From assembly GCF_913566895.1 (NCBI RefSeq), contig NZ_CAJYCN010000007.1, positions 80,204 to 144,203 of the forward strand: DNA of 64,000 nucleotides, read 5' to 3'. The first letter of the stretch is position 1; each line of letters begins with the position of its first letter. This document shows positions 47,600-55,994 of the stretch, in pieces. A program made the position numbers and the translations under genes. The notes below the pieces were generated by a model, which saw only the letters and a program-made list of their open reading frames with translations, was not told the origin of the DNA and made no database searches. This DNA is from Listeria ilorinensis (GTDB taxonomy: Bacteria; Bacillota; Bacilli; Lactobacillales; Listeriaceae).

Positions 47600-47632
47600 T
47601 AAAAAGGAATGTAGCGAGCTGCATTCCTTTTT
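47600..47632 (+). terminator. Terminator of the arpJ operon
   Basis: AAAAAGGAATGTAGC with GCTGCATTCCTTTTT, a 2-nt loop gap and a T run. The extended -10 TGC-TACAAT (47592-47600) abuts its left arm and may drive the next gene. Confidence 0.8.
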
Positions 47633-47654
47633 ATTAAGGAGGTTACATATTATT

Positions 47655-48806
47655 ATGATGGATATCACAAAAATCGCGAAACGTCACCAAGCTCCACCCG
47701 TAAACATTCTTGCTGATATTGGTACTCTAGCCAAAACAACACCGGACCTAATCGATCTTTCCATCGGCGATCCGGACTTGATTACTGATCAGACCATTAT
47801 CGATGCTGCCTTTCATGATACAAAACTTGGAGCTACCAAGTATACAGAATCTGGCGGTGATGTCGAATTAATCGATGCAATCATTCATTTTTTTGAACGT
47901 ACATACCATTTATCTTTTGAACGTGATCAAGTTCGTGCCACAGTGGGTGCTCTACATGGCATGTATTTGGCCTTACAAACAATTTTAGATCCTGGCGATG
48001 AGGTGATCATTCATGAGCCCTATTTTTCGCCATACAAGGATCAAGTTATTCATTCTGGAGGCGTGCCCGTCTTTATTCCTACCTATGAAAAGGACGGTTT
48101 TGCCATCAATACTGCTGTTCTTGAAGCAGCCATTACCAATAAAACCAAAGCCTTAATCCTCAACTCGCCAAACAATCCCACTGGTGCTGTCTTTAGTCAA
48201 GAGACTTTTAAAGAAATTGCGGATTTAGCTGAAAAATATGACTTTTACATTCTTTCAGATGAAGTATACGATGGTTTCAGCTTTTATGAAAAATTCGTTC
48301 CTATGGCCACTTTTGCACCTAATCATACGATCACTTTTGGAAGCATGTCGAAAAATTTCGCTATGACAGGCTGGCGACTTGGCTATATGATCGCACCCAA
48401 TTATATCAATCAGGCTGCTAAGCTTATCAACGAAGGAATTACATACTCCGCTCCGACGCCTTCACAACGGGCAGCCATCTATGCCTTAAATCATGCAGAA
48501 GACCTGATTCCAAAAGTCTCTGCAGTCTTTCAAGAACGTCTGGAATACATTGATCAGCGTGTCAAGGAGATTTCTTATTTGTCACTTCATCCACTTAAGG
48601 GGTCGATTTATGCCTTCCTGAATATCAGTGCAACAGGCATGGATTCAGTGACTTTTAGTGAATATCTTTTAAAAGAGACCAAAGTCCTCGTTATCCCTGG
48701 AAGAGCTTTTGGCGACAGTGGTGATCAATATGTACGTTTGGCTGCTACACAGGATTTGTCCGTTTTAGAAGAAGCCTTCAATCGAATGGCTACGTTGACT
48801 TTTTAA
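47655..48806 (+). CDS. Class I/II PLP-dependent aminotransferase
   Basis: A 383-residue fold-type I aminotransferase. The Schiff-base lysine is K233 in GSMSKNFAMTGWR, with NSPNNPTGAV near 170 and SDEVYDGF near 201. It resembles PatA- and aspartate-type enzymes of Firmicutes. ATG 47655 is 12 nt after AGGAGG and ATG 47658 is an equally likely start. It lies directly after an amino acid importer, which suggests use of the imported amino acid, though it has its own promoter. Amino donor unknown. Confidence 0.9.
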   Translation: MMDITKIAKRHQAPPVNILADIGTLAKTTPDLIDLSIGDPDLITDQTIIDAAFHDTKLGATKYTESGGDVELIDAIIHFFERTYHLSFERDQVRATVGALHGMYLALQTILDPGDEVIIHEPYFSPYKDQVIHSGGVPVFIPTYEKDGFAINTAVLEAAITNKTKALILNSPNNPTGAVFSQETFKEIADLAEKYDFYILSDEVYDGFSFYEKFVPMATFAPNHTITFGSMSKNFAMTGWRLGYMIAPNYINQAAKLINEGITYSAPTPSQRAAIYALNHAEDLIPKVSAVFQERLEYIDQRVKEISYLSLHPLKGSIYAFLNISATGMDSVTFSEYLLKETKVLVIPGRAFGDSGDQYVRLAATQDLSVLEEAFNRMATLTF

Positions 48807-48910
48807 AAAAACTGTCTGATATTGAGATGTGAATAAACCTCGAGAAGTTAGACTTAAAAATCTAACGCCATTCTTGGGTGACCACATCCAGTAATCAGAC
48901 AGTTTTTTTA
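48805..48910. terminator. Nested 105-bp palindrome, bidirectional terminator or structured RNA
   Basis: The outer arms AAAAAAACTGTCTGAT (48805-48820) and ATCAGACAGTTTTTTT (48894-48909) pair over 16 bp. Inside are GATGTG/CACATC, CC/GG, AGAA/TTCT and a central GTTAGA-N8-TCTAAC. It lies between two convergent genes and contains the stop codon of the HAD gene. The A and T tracts suit termination in both directions, but it is far larger than any other terminator here. Confidence 0.75.
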
Positions 48911-49549
48911 AGCTAAAAATGCAGCCAAGTTCAGCTCATCAAAACTTTCAAAACGCTGCACTGCCTCAGGAAAAGCAATCCGTTTTGTCGCTTCATTCGG
49001 CACGGCAATCACTTGTAAGCCTGCATCAAGAGCAGACAGAGCACCATTTAATGAATCTTCGACAGCAATTGCCTGATCTGCTGACACATCAAGTTCTTCC
49101 AGAGCCTGCAAATAAAGAGCTGGATGTGGTTTGATCAAAGCTACCTTTTCAGCCGTTTGGATTGTTGAGAAATAAGGGAACAAATCGAATTTCTCAAGTA
49201 CAGGCACTACCCAATCTCTGCCTGAGCTTGTTGCTAAACCGATTTTCAGCTCTTTTTCAACAGCAAAATCAAATATCCGTTGAAAACCATCACGTAATAC
49301 CAACTGTTCTTTCTCTTGAAGTAAAACGGTCTTTATGTGTGCTGTAAAAGCTGCTACATCAAATTGCCCTTTCGTCTGTTCGAGCAAATATTGATGAAGC
49401 GGTTCTTCAGAAGTACCAATGATCGATTCATATATCTCATCTGGTAAATCGATTTCGTATTCTGCTTTCACATATTTCATTGTGGCTTCTCGCCATAAAT
49501 TTTCCGTATCAATCATCGTACCGTCAAAATCAAAAATAATCGCTTTCAT
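48908..49549 (-). CDS. HAD family phosphatase, beta-phosphoglucomutase-like
   Basis: A 213-residue HAD subfamily IA protein. Motif I is FDFDGTMIDTENLW (nucleophile D8, acid D10), motif II is LATSSGRDW near 112, motif III is the lysine in LIKPHPALY, and motif IV is VEDSLNGALSA near 165. A small helical cap lies between residues 18 and 85. The arrangement fits beta-PGM or sugar-phosphate phosphatases. GGAGG precedes the ATG. Substrate unknown. Confidence 0.9.
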   Translation of the reverse strand: MKAIIFDFDGTMIDTENLWREATMKYVKAEYEIDLPDEIYESIIGTSEEPLHQYLLEQTKGQFDVAAFTAHIKTVLLQEKEQLVLRDGFQRIFDFAVEKELKIGLATSSGRDWVVPVLEKFDLFPYFSTIQTAEKVALIKPHPALYLQALEELDVSADQAIAVEDSLNGALSALDAGLQVIAVPNEATKRIAFPEAVQRFESFDELNLAAFLA

Positions 49550-49635
49550 GCCCTTCCTCCTGCATCTTTCATTTCCCTCATTGTACCATATCCAACACTT
49601 TTTTGTGTTTTTGCAAAAAAAATCATCAAATATAC

Positions 49636-49693
49636 TTGCATTTCATCATAAAAACGAATATTATTTTATATGGGATTATTATTGTTCGTAAAT
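49636..49693 (+). promoter_or_regulatory. Promoter with PurR-type boxes before the purine permease
   Basis: TTGCAT (49636-49641), a 17-nt spacer and TATTAT (49659-49664). Two inverted PurBox-like sites, AAAAACGAATATT (49650-49662) and ATTTACGAACAAT on the minus strand (49681-49693), lie 18 bp apart and overlap the -10 and start. The CGAA cores fit PurR control of purine permeases known in Bacillus. Confidence 0.5.
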
Positions 49694-49714
49694 AACAAAA
49701 GGGAGTGTATCTTA

Positions 49715-51007
49715 ATGTTTCAATTAAAAGAAAATGGGACGGATGCCAAGACAGAAGTAATTGCAGGTTTTACAACTTTTTTAACAATGGTTTATATCGT
49801 CGTTGTCAACCCAGCAATCTTGTCTGCAGCAGGTGTTCCTTTTAATACAGTATTTATGGCAACTATTATTTCGGCAGTTGTCGGTACTTTGTGGATGGCC
49901 TTATTTGCTAACTATCCGATCGCCATTGCGCCCGGTCTTGGAATGAATGCCTATTTCGTAACCGTTGTAACTACTCAAAACCTGGACTATAGCGTAGCTT
50001 TTGCAGCTGTTTTTGTAGCTGGAATTATTTTTCTCTTACTATCTTTAACGCCTCTTCGTGAAAAAATCATTACCGCAATTCCTCATAATCTAAAAGCAGG
50101 GATCACCGCGGGGATTGGATTATTTATTGCTTTTTTAGGATTTCGAATGACTGGAATCATCGTCCAAAACGATTCCAATCTTGTTGGCTTGGGAGACCTT
50201 CATTCCCCTGAAGCGCTTCTTGCGATTGTCGGCCTTTTGATTACACTTATTTTTCTGGCATTAAATGTAAAAGGTGCACTTTTTCTTGGCATGATTGCCA
50301 CTGCAATTATTTCGTTCTTCACAGGAGAATTAAAATTTACAGATGGTATTGTCAAATTGCCACCAATGCCAGAATTTGTTTTCACAAATCCGCTTCATGC
50401 ATTTGGAGACGTAGTTAGTTATAGCCTCTATGCGGTTATTCTCTCCTTCTTACTGATTACGATCTTTGATACCACTGGGACGATGATCGGTGTAGCAAAG
50501 CGTGCTGGATTAATGAAAGGCGAATCTTTGCCTAATGCCAAACAAGCGCTGATGGCTGATGCGGTGGCGACTACGGTTGGATCAGTCTTTGGTACCACAC
50601 CTACGAGTGCTTATATCGAATCCTCTGCCGGAGTAGCTGCTGGAGGACGTACTGGTCTTACAACGCTTACTGTAGCTGTTCTCTTTATTATTTCAGCATT
50701 CTTTGCTCCATTGGTTGGCGCTGTTTCAAGCATTTCTGCCATTACTGCTCCTGCACTTATTATTGTTGGCAGTATGATGATTGGAGCTGTTCGTGAGATC
50801 GATTGGGATACACTTGATGAAGCATTCCCAGCTTTCCTAGTTATTCTAGCAATGCCACTGACAAGCAGTATTGCGATTGGACTGGCATTTGGATTTATTT
50901 CTTATCCAATTCTTAAATTATTTACTGGTAAATGGCGCGAATTAAATTGGTTCCTCATTGTTATAGCAATCCTATTCTTTATTCTCGTCGCATTTTTGCC
51001 ACATTAA
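49715..51007 (+). CDS. Purine permease, NCS2/AzgA-like (guanine/hypoxanthine type)
   Basis: A 430-residue transporter with about twelve membrane helices. Motifs of the AzgA/PbuG subgroup are present: EVIAGFTTFLTMVYIVVVNP at the start, GLGMNAYF near 70, FDTTGTMIGVAKRAG near 255, and TTPTSAYIESSAGVAAGGRTG near 298. ATG 49715 follows GGGAGTG; the frame runs upstream to 49670 without a ribosome site. It is a single-gene unit with a possible PurR operator. It imports hypoxanthine or guanine, or adenine; the choice cannot be made from sequence. Confidence 0.92.
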   Translation: MFQLKENGTDAKTEVIAGFTTFLTMVYIVVVNPAILSAAGVPFNTVFMATIISAVVGTLWMALFANYPIAIAPGLGMNAYFVTVVTTQNLDYSVAFAAVFVAGIIFLLLSLTPLREKIITAIPHNLKAGITAGIGLFIAFLGFRMTGIIVQNDSNLVGLGDLHSPEALLAIVGLLITLIFLALNVKGALFLGMIATAIISFFTGELKFTDGIVKLPPMPEFVFTNPLHAFGDVVSYSLYAVILSFLLITIFDTTGTMIGVAKRAGLMKGESLPNAKQALMADAVATTVGSVFGTTPTSAYIESSAGVAAGGRTGLTTLTVAVLFIISAFFAPLVGAVSSISAITAPALIIVGSMMIGAVREIDWDTLDEAFPAFLVILAMPLTSSIAIGLAFGFISYPILKLFTGKWRELNWFLIVIAILFFILVAFLPH

Positions 51008-51022
51008 ATCAACCTACTATTT

Positions 51023-51063
51023 AGAGTCTCAGATCTTCCTCCGAAGTTTCTGAGGCTCTTTTA
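51023..51063 (+). terminator. Terminator after the purine permease gene
   Basis: AGAG-CTCAGA arms with an internal mismatch and a long loop, followed by TTTT. Confidence 0.8.
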
Positions 51064-51129
51064 ACTAGACAAAGTCCGCCCTTTTTGCTATAAAGGAACT
51101 ATCAATCCGTAAGAAATGAGTGACGTATT

Positions 51130-51396
51130 TTGTATTGGAAATCTTTTTTAGCTGGTATCGGGCTAGCACTATTGGTATTTCTCCTGAGCTTTTTCACTTC
51201 TAGTTACACACTTTCAACAATGTTATCCTTTGTGGCTACCTTGTTGATTTTTTGCTCGATTGCTTGCTCAGCGGTTGTTTCTCTCAGCGGTCGTGCCAAT
51301 CGTGAATCTCGAAAGAAACAGCTTCACTGGAGTATTATGCTATTTCTTGCAGCTATTCCGAGCTTTATTGGTTTTATCATCAGCTACTATATTTAA
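51130..51396 (+). CDS. Small three-helix membrane protein, DUF5316-like
   Basis: An 88-residue protein with three predicted membrane helices (about 4-24, 30-50 and 68-86) and a basic loop (RANRESRKKQ). It resembles the small DUF5316 proteins of Firmicutes. The start is TTG 51130 with a modest GAGTG upstream; no in-frame ATG exists before the first helix. Bounded by terminators, so monocistronic. Function unknown. Its position fits lmo2255. Confidence 0.65.
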   Translation: MYWKSFLAGIGLALLVFLLSFFTSSYTLSTMLSFVATLLIFCSIACSAVVSLSGRANRESRKKQLHWSIMLFLAAIPSFIGFIISYYI

Positions 51397-51397
51397 T

Positions 51398-51449
51398 AAA
51401 AAACAGCTATTCAAAGTAAGATATCCTACTTGAAAAATAGCTGTTTTTG
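51398..51449 (+). terminator. Terminator after the DUF5316-like gene
   Basis: AAAAACAGCTATT and AATAGCTGTTTTT with an inner AGTA/TACT stem. Confidence 0.9.
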
Positions 51450-51461
51450 TTAATTTTAGGC

Positions 51462-51719
51462 AAAAAAATACGCTGAATGAAATTCAGCGTCGCCATCATG
51501 TTCATTTATCTACGCATAACGGGATGAGGCGTAGACAGAAACTACACGGCAAATGAGATGAATGAAAACAAATAATGGCTCGGTGCTAAAAGACGATTAA
51601 CAATTGTTAATCTATTGGAAGATGGATACACCGAAAACCACTATAACCATGATAGGGTCTTATCCCCATGAAAATAAAGCCATAAAGTAACTTTACTTAC
51701 ATCGAAATAACACTTTCTA
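51462..51719 (-). ncRNA. lhrA: Probable Hfq-dependent small RNA LhrA
   Basis: A minus-strand transcription unit in an otherwise gene-free 400 bp. It has a promoter at 51726-51753 and ends at a perfect terminator hairpin ACGCTGAAT-GAA-ATTCAGCGT (51470-51490) followed by seven T. The predicted RNA is about 258 nt. LhrA of L. monocytogenes is about 268 nt and is encoded opposite lmo2257, between the purine permease/lmo2255 genes and the PTS IIA gene lmo2259, exactly this position. LhrA represses chitinase and other mRNAs with Hfq. Identity is inferred from place, strand, size and signals, not from sequence comparison. Confidence 0.65.
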
Positions 51720-51725
51720 TACTCT

Positions 51726-51753
51726 ATTTTACTATTCTTTCTGAAAAAAGCAA
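51726..51753 (-). promoter_or_regulatory. Promoter of the LhrA-like RNA
   Basis: On the minus strand TTGCTT (51748-51753), a 16-nt spacer and TAAAAT (51726-51731). Confidence 0.65.
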
Positions 51754-51846
51754 GAGAACAAAATAGAATTTTATTTCAAGTTATCTTAGAAGAATCAAAC
51801 ACTTATTCATTGTACTCGTTTTAGCAGAAAAAATCCAGTAAAAATT

Positions 51847-52035
51847 TTAGCCAAAAATACTAATGGCAGTTCCACAAAGCATTGCCACAATTGCAACGAC
51901 TCCCCAACCTGGCTGCGATGCACGTTTCTGACCAGCTAAACGCTCTTCAAGTCTCAAAACTTGTTCTTTTAAGTCTATCATTTCCAGTTCTAAATCCTGG
52001 ATCTTATCCTCTACATCAAATAATCTCTCTTCCAT
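51847..52035 (-). CDS. Small coiled-coil protein with C-terminal membrane anchor
   Basis: A 62-residue protein. Residues 1-38 are a heptad-patterned coiled coil (VEDKIQDLELEMIDLKEQ), followed by a short basic linker and a C-terminal membrane helix (VVAIVAMLCGTAISIFG), so it is a tail-anchored membrane peptide. ATG 52035 has AAGGGG and GGGG upstream; the longer frame to 52119 lacks a start signal. It lies just upstream of the LhrA promoter on the same strand. No family recognised. Confidence 0.65.
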   Translation of the reverse strand: MEERLFDVEDKIQDLELEMIDLKEQVLRLEERLAGQKRASQPGWGVVAIVAMLCGTAISIFG

Positions 52036-52118
52036 TTTCCCCACCCCTTCGCTTTCATTATAATCAGCTTCCGAATAAATTGTATCCACCCGTAGACTGA
52101 TTTTTCCTGTGAGAATCA

Positions 52119-52148
52119 TTGCTTTCTTCTAAATAATTTTGCTAAAAT
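52119..52148 (+). promoter_or_regulatory. Promoter of the PTS IIA gene
   Basis: TTGCTT (52119-52124), an 18-nt spacer ending in TGC, and TAAAAT (52143-52148). Confidence 0.65.
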
Positions 52149-52179
52149 ATAAACAGATAAAAATTAATGAGGTGAAGTC

Positions 52180-52539
52180 GTGGAAATTCAAACAGAAGAA
52201 GCAGTCGTGAAATTAATCTTACATGGAGGAAATATACGTAAAGAAGCATATGCCGCTATTGATGCTGCTGAAAATTATCAATTTAAAGAAGCTGAGGAAC
52301 ATTTAAAAATTGCAGAAGAGGAATTCAAAAAAGGCCATCTTTGGCAAACAAAACTTGTAGCTCTTAGGCAGGAGCAGCTCCATCCAAACGCTCCCTCTTT
52401 CTTACTAATCCACGGACAAGATCATATCATGACAGCTCAGGCCGAACTTAATTTGGCAAAACGAATCATTCACCAATATCAAATTCAAGCAGCTCTAGAA
52501 AAACGAATCAGCACACTTGAGCGTAACCAAACTTTATAA
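52180..52539 (+). CDS. PTS lactose/cellobiose-type IIA protein, orphan
   Basis: A 119-residue cytoplasmic phosphocarrier of the lactose/cellobiose PTS family. The phosphorylated histidine lies in FLLIHGQDHIMTAQAE near residue 79, where both HxQDH histidines are kept. The start is GTG 52180 with GAGGTG 5 nt upstream. No IIB, IIC, regulator or glycosidase gene is nearby, so it must work with subunits encoded elsewhere or serve a regulatory role. It corresponds in position to lmo2259. Confidence 0.88.
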   Translation: MEIQTEEAVVKLILHGGNIRKEAYAAIDAAENYQFKEAEEHLKIAEEEFKKGHLWQTKLVALRQEQLHPNAPSFLLIHGQDHIMTAQAELNLAKRIIHQYQIQAALEKRISTLERNQTL

Positions 52540-52602
52540 AAAGAGACCTTTATCAAACGGATTTATGCTTTTAATTTTCCTCCACTTGATAAAGGTCTCT
52601 TC
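52540..52602. terminator. Bidirectional terminator
   Basis: AAGAGACCTTTATCAA pairs with its exact complement over 16 bp around a 31-nt loop, between convergent genes. Confidence 0.88.
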
Positions 52603-52614
52603 TGATATATAAAC

Positions 52615-52923
52615 TTAACGAATGCCTAATGCAATCTTGGCATAACGCGACATACGATCTTTTGTCCATGGTGGATTCCAGACAATATTCACATTTGTAT
52701 CTTTTACTTCTGGTATATCACTAAGCGCTGCATGAACCTGGTCAGTTAAAATCCCAGCCAGTGGACACCCCATTGTAGTCAGTGTCATTGTCACTGTACA
52801 AAGTCCGTCTTCATCCAGATCAACATCATACACAAGACCAATATTCACAATATCAATACCCAATTCAGGGTCAATTACCTGCTCAAGTGCTCCAAGTATA
52901 TTCTCTTTCAGCTCCTCATCCAT
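52615..52923 (-). CDS. yitW: DUF59/MIP18 family iron-sulfur assembly factor (SufT/YitW-like)
   Basis: A 102-residue protein of the MIP18/SufT family, involved in maturing Fe-S proteins. It carries IDPELGIDIVNIGLVYDV near 16-33, TMGCPL with the conserved cysteine near 53, and NPPWTKDRMS near 85. AAGGAGG precedes the ATG. The neighbours on the far side are a YitV-like hydrolase and a YitU-like phosphatase, the same trio as in Bacillus. Confidence 0.92.
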   Translation of the reverse strand: MDEELKENILGALEQVIDPELGIDIVNIGLVYDVDLDEDGLCTVTMTLTTMGCPLAGILTDQVHAALSDIPEVKDTNVNIVWNPPWTKDRMSRYAKIALGIR

Positions 52924-52999
52924 GAAGTGAGAACCTCCTTTTTGACCATTTCTAGATTTATTGTATCATATTTGAGAATCATTTTCACTGTAATTTTAC

Positions 53000-53752
53000 T
53001 CACAAATACTTTTCAAAAAAGGCAACACTTCCAAGAATACCTTCAATTGAAACCTTATGTTTCGCTTTTTCATCTACCACTAGTTCGACATTTTCTGCCT
53101 CGCCATCTTCAACAAGCGTTTGATAAAGACGCTCGCTGTAAGCAAATGGCACTACATTATCCATCTTGCCATGCCATAAATAGAGTGGACGCTCTCCAAG
53201 TTTTTCCAACTGCTCACTCAAATCATATGGATTAAGTGAAGCTAGTCGTTCATCCACATCATAAGGAAATTCTAATCCTTGATCCGTTGCCTGTAGAAGG
53301 AGCTGTTTAGCAAAATGACCATAGTAAGCACTTCCCATCAGGCTAACGCCTACTTTAATCCACTCATATCGTGCAAGCATCCCTAAAGAAGTAATTGCTC
53401 CCATAGAAACACCACCAACCCCAATCCGCTCTGGATCAATCTCATTTCGAGCTAACAATTCATTTTTCAATAACAATAACTCATCAATATTGTTTTGAAC
53501 AATATGCCAAAAATAAACTGCTTGTTCACTCTCAGCCGCTTTTTCTCGACGCTCACCATGTAATTGCGCATCAGGCAAAATCACTCTGAACCCACGTTGC
53601 GCAAGTAAATAACCGTAGTGTAAATATAATTCTTTTTGAGAGCCAAAACCATGATAGAAAAAAATAGTAGGCAAAGTCTTTCCTTGGTTATCATCTTTTA
53701 TAATATTTAAGACTGGAATTTTTGCAATTGTTTGGTGGTCAACTAGTATCAC
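53000..53752 (-). CDS. yitV: Alpha/beta hydrolase, YitV-like
   Basis: A 250-residue serine hydrolase with the prolyl-oligopeptidase/dienelactone-hydrolase fold. The oxyanion region is FFYHGFGSQKE near 32-42, the nucleophile elbow is GGVSMGA (serine near 115), the aspartate region is LYLWHGKMDNVVPF near 196, and the histidine is in KAKHKVS near 235. The start is GTG 53752 with GAGG at 7 nt. It is 76 bp upstream of the yitW-like gene and divergent from the yitU-like gene. Substrate unknown. Confidence 0.88.
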   Translation of the reverse strand: MILVDHQTIAKIPVLNIIKDDNQGKTLPTIFFYHGFGSQKELYLHYGYLLAQRGFRVILPDAQLHGERREKAAESEQAVYFWHIVQNNIDELLLLKNELLARNEIDPERIGVGGVSMGAITSLGMLARYEWIKVGVSLMGSAYYGHFAKQLLLQATDQGLEFPYDVDERLASLNPYDLSEQLEKLGERPLYLWHGKMDNVVPFAYSERLYQTLVEDGEAENVELVVDEKAKHKVSIEGILGSVAFFEKYL

Positions 53753-53906
53753 ATCTTCGCCTCATTTCAGTTCATTTTATTAAGAATATGTTAAATACGC
53801 ATTATTTTACAAACGCCCCTCTTTTGTCTATCATAGACATAGGCTTCTTCGTATGTTTACTTTCTATGAAAGAGCCCCAAATCAGACTACTAAAAGGAGC
53901 CTTATT

Positions 53907-54716
53907 ATGGAAAAAAAATTAATCGTCTTAGATCTTGACGGTACAACTTTAAAAGATGATCAAACGATTTCCAAGCGTACAGCTCAAACATTACAGAAAG
54001 CTCGTGACCATGGGCATGAAGTAATGATTGCAACTGGAAGACCATATCGATTAAGCGCACTTTATTACAAAGAATTAGCCCTCTCGACACCTATCGTCAA
54101 TTTTAACGGAGCGGTTTTCCATCATCCACTAAATGTTGACTTTACAGATAGCTACCATCATTCAATTGATCTCGCTATCGTCCGAGAACTTTTAGATTTC
54201 ACACTAGATTTTCCGCTCTCCAATATTGCCGCAGAGATTCAAGACAGTGTTTTTCTCAAAGAAAGCAACGATAGTGTACCTGAAACATTTCGATCAGGTG
54301 TACGTCAAATCTTTATCGGCGATCTGAAAAATAATATTCAAGCAGATCCTACCTCTTTGTTATTTTTCGGTCAGAAAAAAGAACTGGAGCGCATCAGTAT
54401 GCATCTCGACCACTCCCTATCAGAAGTCATTTCGTATCATACATGGGGCGCAAGTTGGCCTGCCGTAGAAGTTGTCAAGCATGGCATCCATAAGGCCGTC
54501 GGTGTAAAAGCTGCAGCAAATGCACTAGGCTTTGATCGCAAAGATATTATTGCATTTGGCGATGAAACCAATGACCTAGAAATGCTGGATTATGCTGGAG
54601 TTGGCGTAGCAATGGGCAATGCTGTTGCTGAAGCCAAAAACGTTGCAAATAGTATCACAGCTTCAAATGAAGAAGATGGTATTGCTCTATATCTTGAAGA
54701 AAACCTTTCTCTTTAA
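53907..54716 (+). CDS. yitU: HAD phosphatase, YitU-like
   Basis: A 269-residue Cof-type HAD phosphatase. Motif I is LDLDGTTLKDD (nucleophile D8), motif II is IATGRPYR, and motif IV is FGDETNDLEML near 215, with a type IIB cap. In Bacillus, YitU dephosphorylates an early riboflavin pathway intermediate, and the yitU-yitV-yitW neighbourhood is conserved here. ATG 53907 is 8 nt after AGGAG; the longer frame to 53853 has none. Substrate assignment is by context and is not proven. Confidence 0.85.
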   Translation: MEKKLIVLDLDGTTLKDDQTISKRTAQTLQKARDHGHEVMIATGRPYRLSALYYKELALSTPIVNFNGAVFHHPLNVDFTDSYHHSIDLAIVRELLDFTLDFPLSNIAAEIQDSVFLKESNDSVPETFRSGVRQIFIGDLKNNIQADPTSLLFFGQKKELERISMHLDHSLSEVISYHTWGASWPAVEVVKHGIHKAVGVKAAANALGFDRKDIIAFGDETNDLEMLDYAGVGVAMGNAVAEAKNVANSITASNEEDGIALYLEENLSL

Positions 54717-54760
54717 GCCTTTTTAAGAAAGATCATTCTTTTTTAAAGAAGGCTTTTTCT
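54714..54760. terminator. Bidirectional terminator
   Basis: AAGCC-TTTTTAAGAAAGA and TCTTTTTTAAAGAA-GGCTT form a long imperfect stem between convergent genes. Confidence 0.8.
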
Positions 54761-54761
54761 T

Positions 54762-55121
54762 TTAGAATAACGGTCTTCCTCCTGAAAGATAAAAGCCCAG
54801 AGATATAGTCGCTATAATCAATATAAGAAATAATACCCAAAATGAAAGGCTTCTCTTTTGTTTTTTGCGATAACTTAGCAGCATTTCCACCACACCAATT
54901 GTTGTGATACCTAATAGAATTTTTAAAATAGCCAATACCCAGCTTGTTTCAATACTATATTGTATCATCATAATGCCGCTCACAATTACTGTTACGTAAA
55001 ATACACGATTAACCATCTGTAAAATCGTAAATAAACGCGTATTCTTTGGATAGCTAAACCAGGCAACCAGTGTCAAAACAATAATAGCCGCCCACGAAAT
55101 TAAATGCATATAACTCCACAT
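54762..55121 (-). CDS. yisL: YisL family membrane protein (DUF1516)
   Basis: A 119-residue protein with four membrane helices (about 5-20, 34-54, 61-80 and 92-112) and the family pattern [12 protein letters not shown] and [16 protein letters not shown] precedes the ATG, and the gene starts immediately after the yisK stop. It is the last gene of the addB-addA-yisK-yisL operon. The yisK-yisL pair is conserved in Bacillus. Function unknown. Confidence 0.87.
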   Translation of the reverse strand: MWSYMHLISWAAIIVLTLVAWFSYPKNTRLFTILQMVNRVFYVTVIVSGIMMIQYSIETSWVLAILKILLGITTIGVVEMLLSYRKKQKRSLSFWVLFLILIIATISLGFYLSGGRPLF

Positions 55122-55994
55122 TTACTTTTCCTCTTTTCTTTCAGTTGACCTGACAACTGTATTTTTTAACGTTCCAATATCAGAAATATTAATTTCAATT
55201 TGGTCCCCCTCTTTTAGAAACTGTGGAGGTACCATTCCTTTCCCAACTCCTTTCGGGGTGCCTGTTGCAATAATATCACCAGGTAGTAATGTATGTCCCT
55301 GTGAAAGCTCGGCCACAATTTGAGTAATAGGAATAATAAGCTGATCTGTTGTTCCATTTTGGCGGCATTCACCGTTTACAAATGTTTGGATCGAAAAAGA
55401 TAAATCGGCCATTGGTTGATTCTTTTGCAAAATTACGGGGCCAATAGGAGCACTTGTGTCTAGACTTTTTCCGATAAAAAATTGTTTATGCTGTTTTTGT
55501 AAATCACGTGCAGTAATATCATTTAAAATAGTAAAACCGAAAATAGCTTGGTCTGCTTCATCAAGAGTGGCATTTTTGATCTTTTTTCCCACAACAACTG
55601 CTAACTCCCCCTCATAATCTAGTTGCTTGGTTATGGATTGATGAAGTTCAATACGACCAGCATGTGGTAACAAAGCATTTCTACTTTTGGTAAAAATCAT
55701 CATTTTTTCAGGCACATCATTTTCTGATCCCATCTCTAAGACATGTTCATAGTAATTTTTTCCAACTGCCATTATATTGTTAGGCGGTGTAATCGGAATC
55801 TCAATCATCACATCCTCCACTTGAAAACGCGGTGGTTCCTCCGGAGTTAAAATGGGTTGTGGATTTTCAATGTAGGCGAGTAAACTTGGGGGTCTAGACT
55901 CACCAAATAATTGCTCCGAACTAAAAATCTGTCCCTTTTCCATCAAAATCCCATACTCTTTCTTTCCTGAGACTTGAAAGCTAATCCACTTCAT
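55122..55994 (-). CDS. yisK: Fumarylacetoacetate-hydrolase family protein YisK
   Basis: A 290-residue metal-dependent enzyme of the FAH superfamily. Metal ligands are seen in DYEGELAVVVGK near 125-136 and in LNDITARDLQ near 158, with GKSLDTSAPIGPV near 173 and IATGTPKGVGKGM near 245. Bacillus YisK is an oxaloacetate decarboxylase that also associates with the cell-elongation machinery. It overlaps the end of addA by 4 bp (ATGA), so it is translated together with the recombination helicase genes. Confidence 0.9.
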   Translation of the reverse strand: MKWISFQVSGKKEYGILMEKGQIFSSEQLFGESRPPSLLAYIENPQPILTPEEPPRFQVEDVMIEIPITPPNNIMAVGKNYYEHVLEMGSENDVPEKMMIFTKSRNALLPHAGRIELHQSITKQLDYEGELAVVVGKKIKNATLDEADQAIFGFTILNDITARDLQKQHKQFFIGKSLDTSAPIGPVILQKNQPMADLSFSIQTFVNGECRQNGTTDQLIIPITQIVAELSQGHTLLPGDIIATGTPKGVGKGMVPPQFLKEGDQIEINISDIGTLKNTVVRSTERKEEK

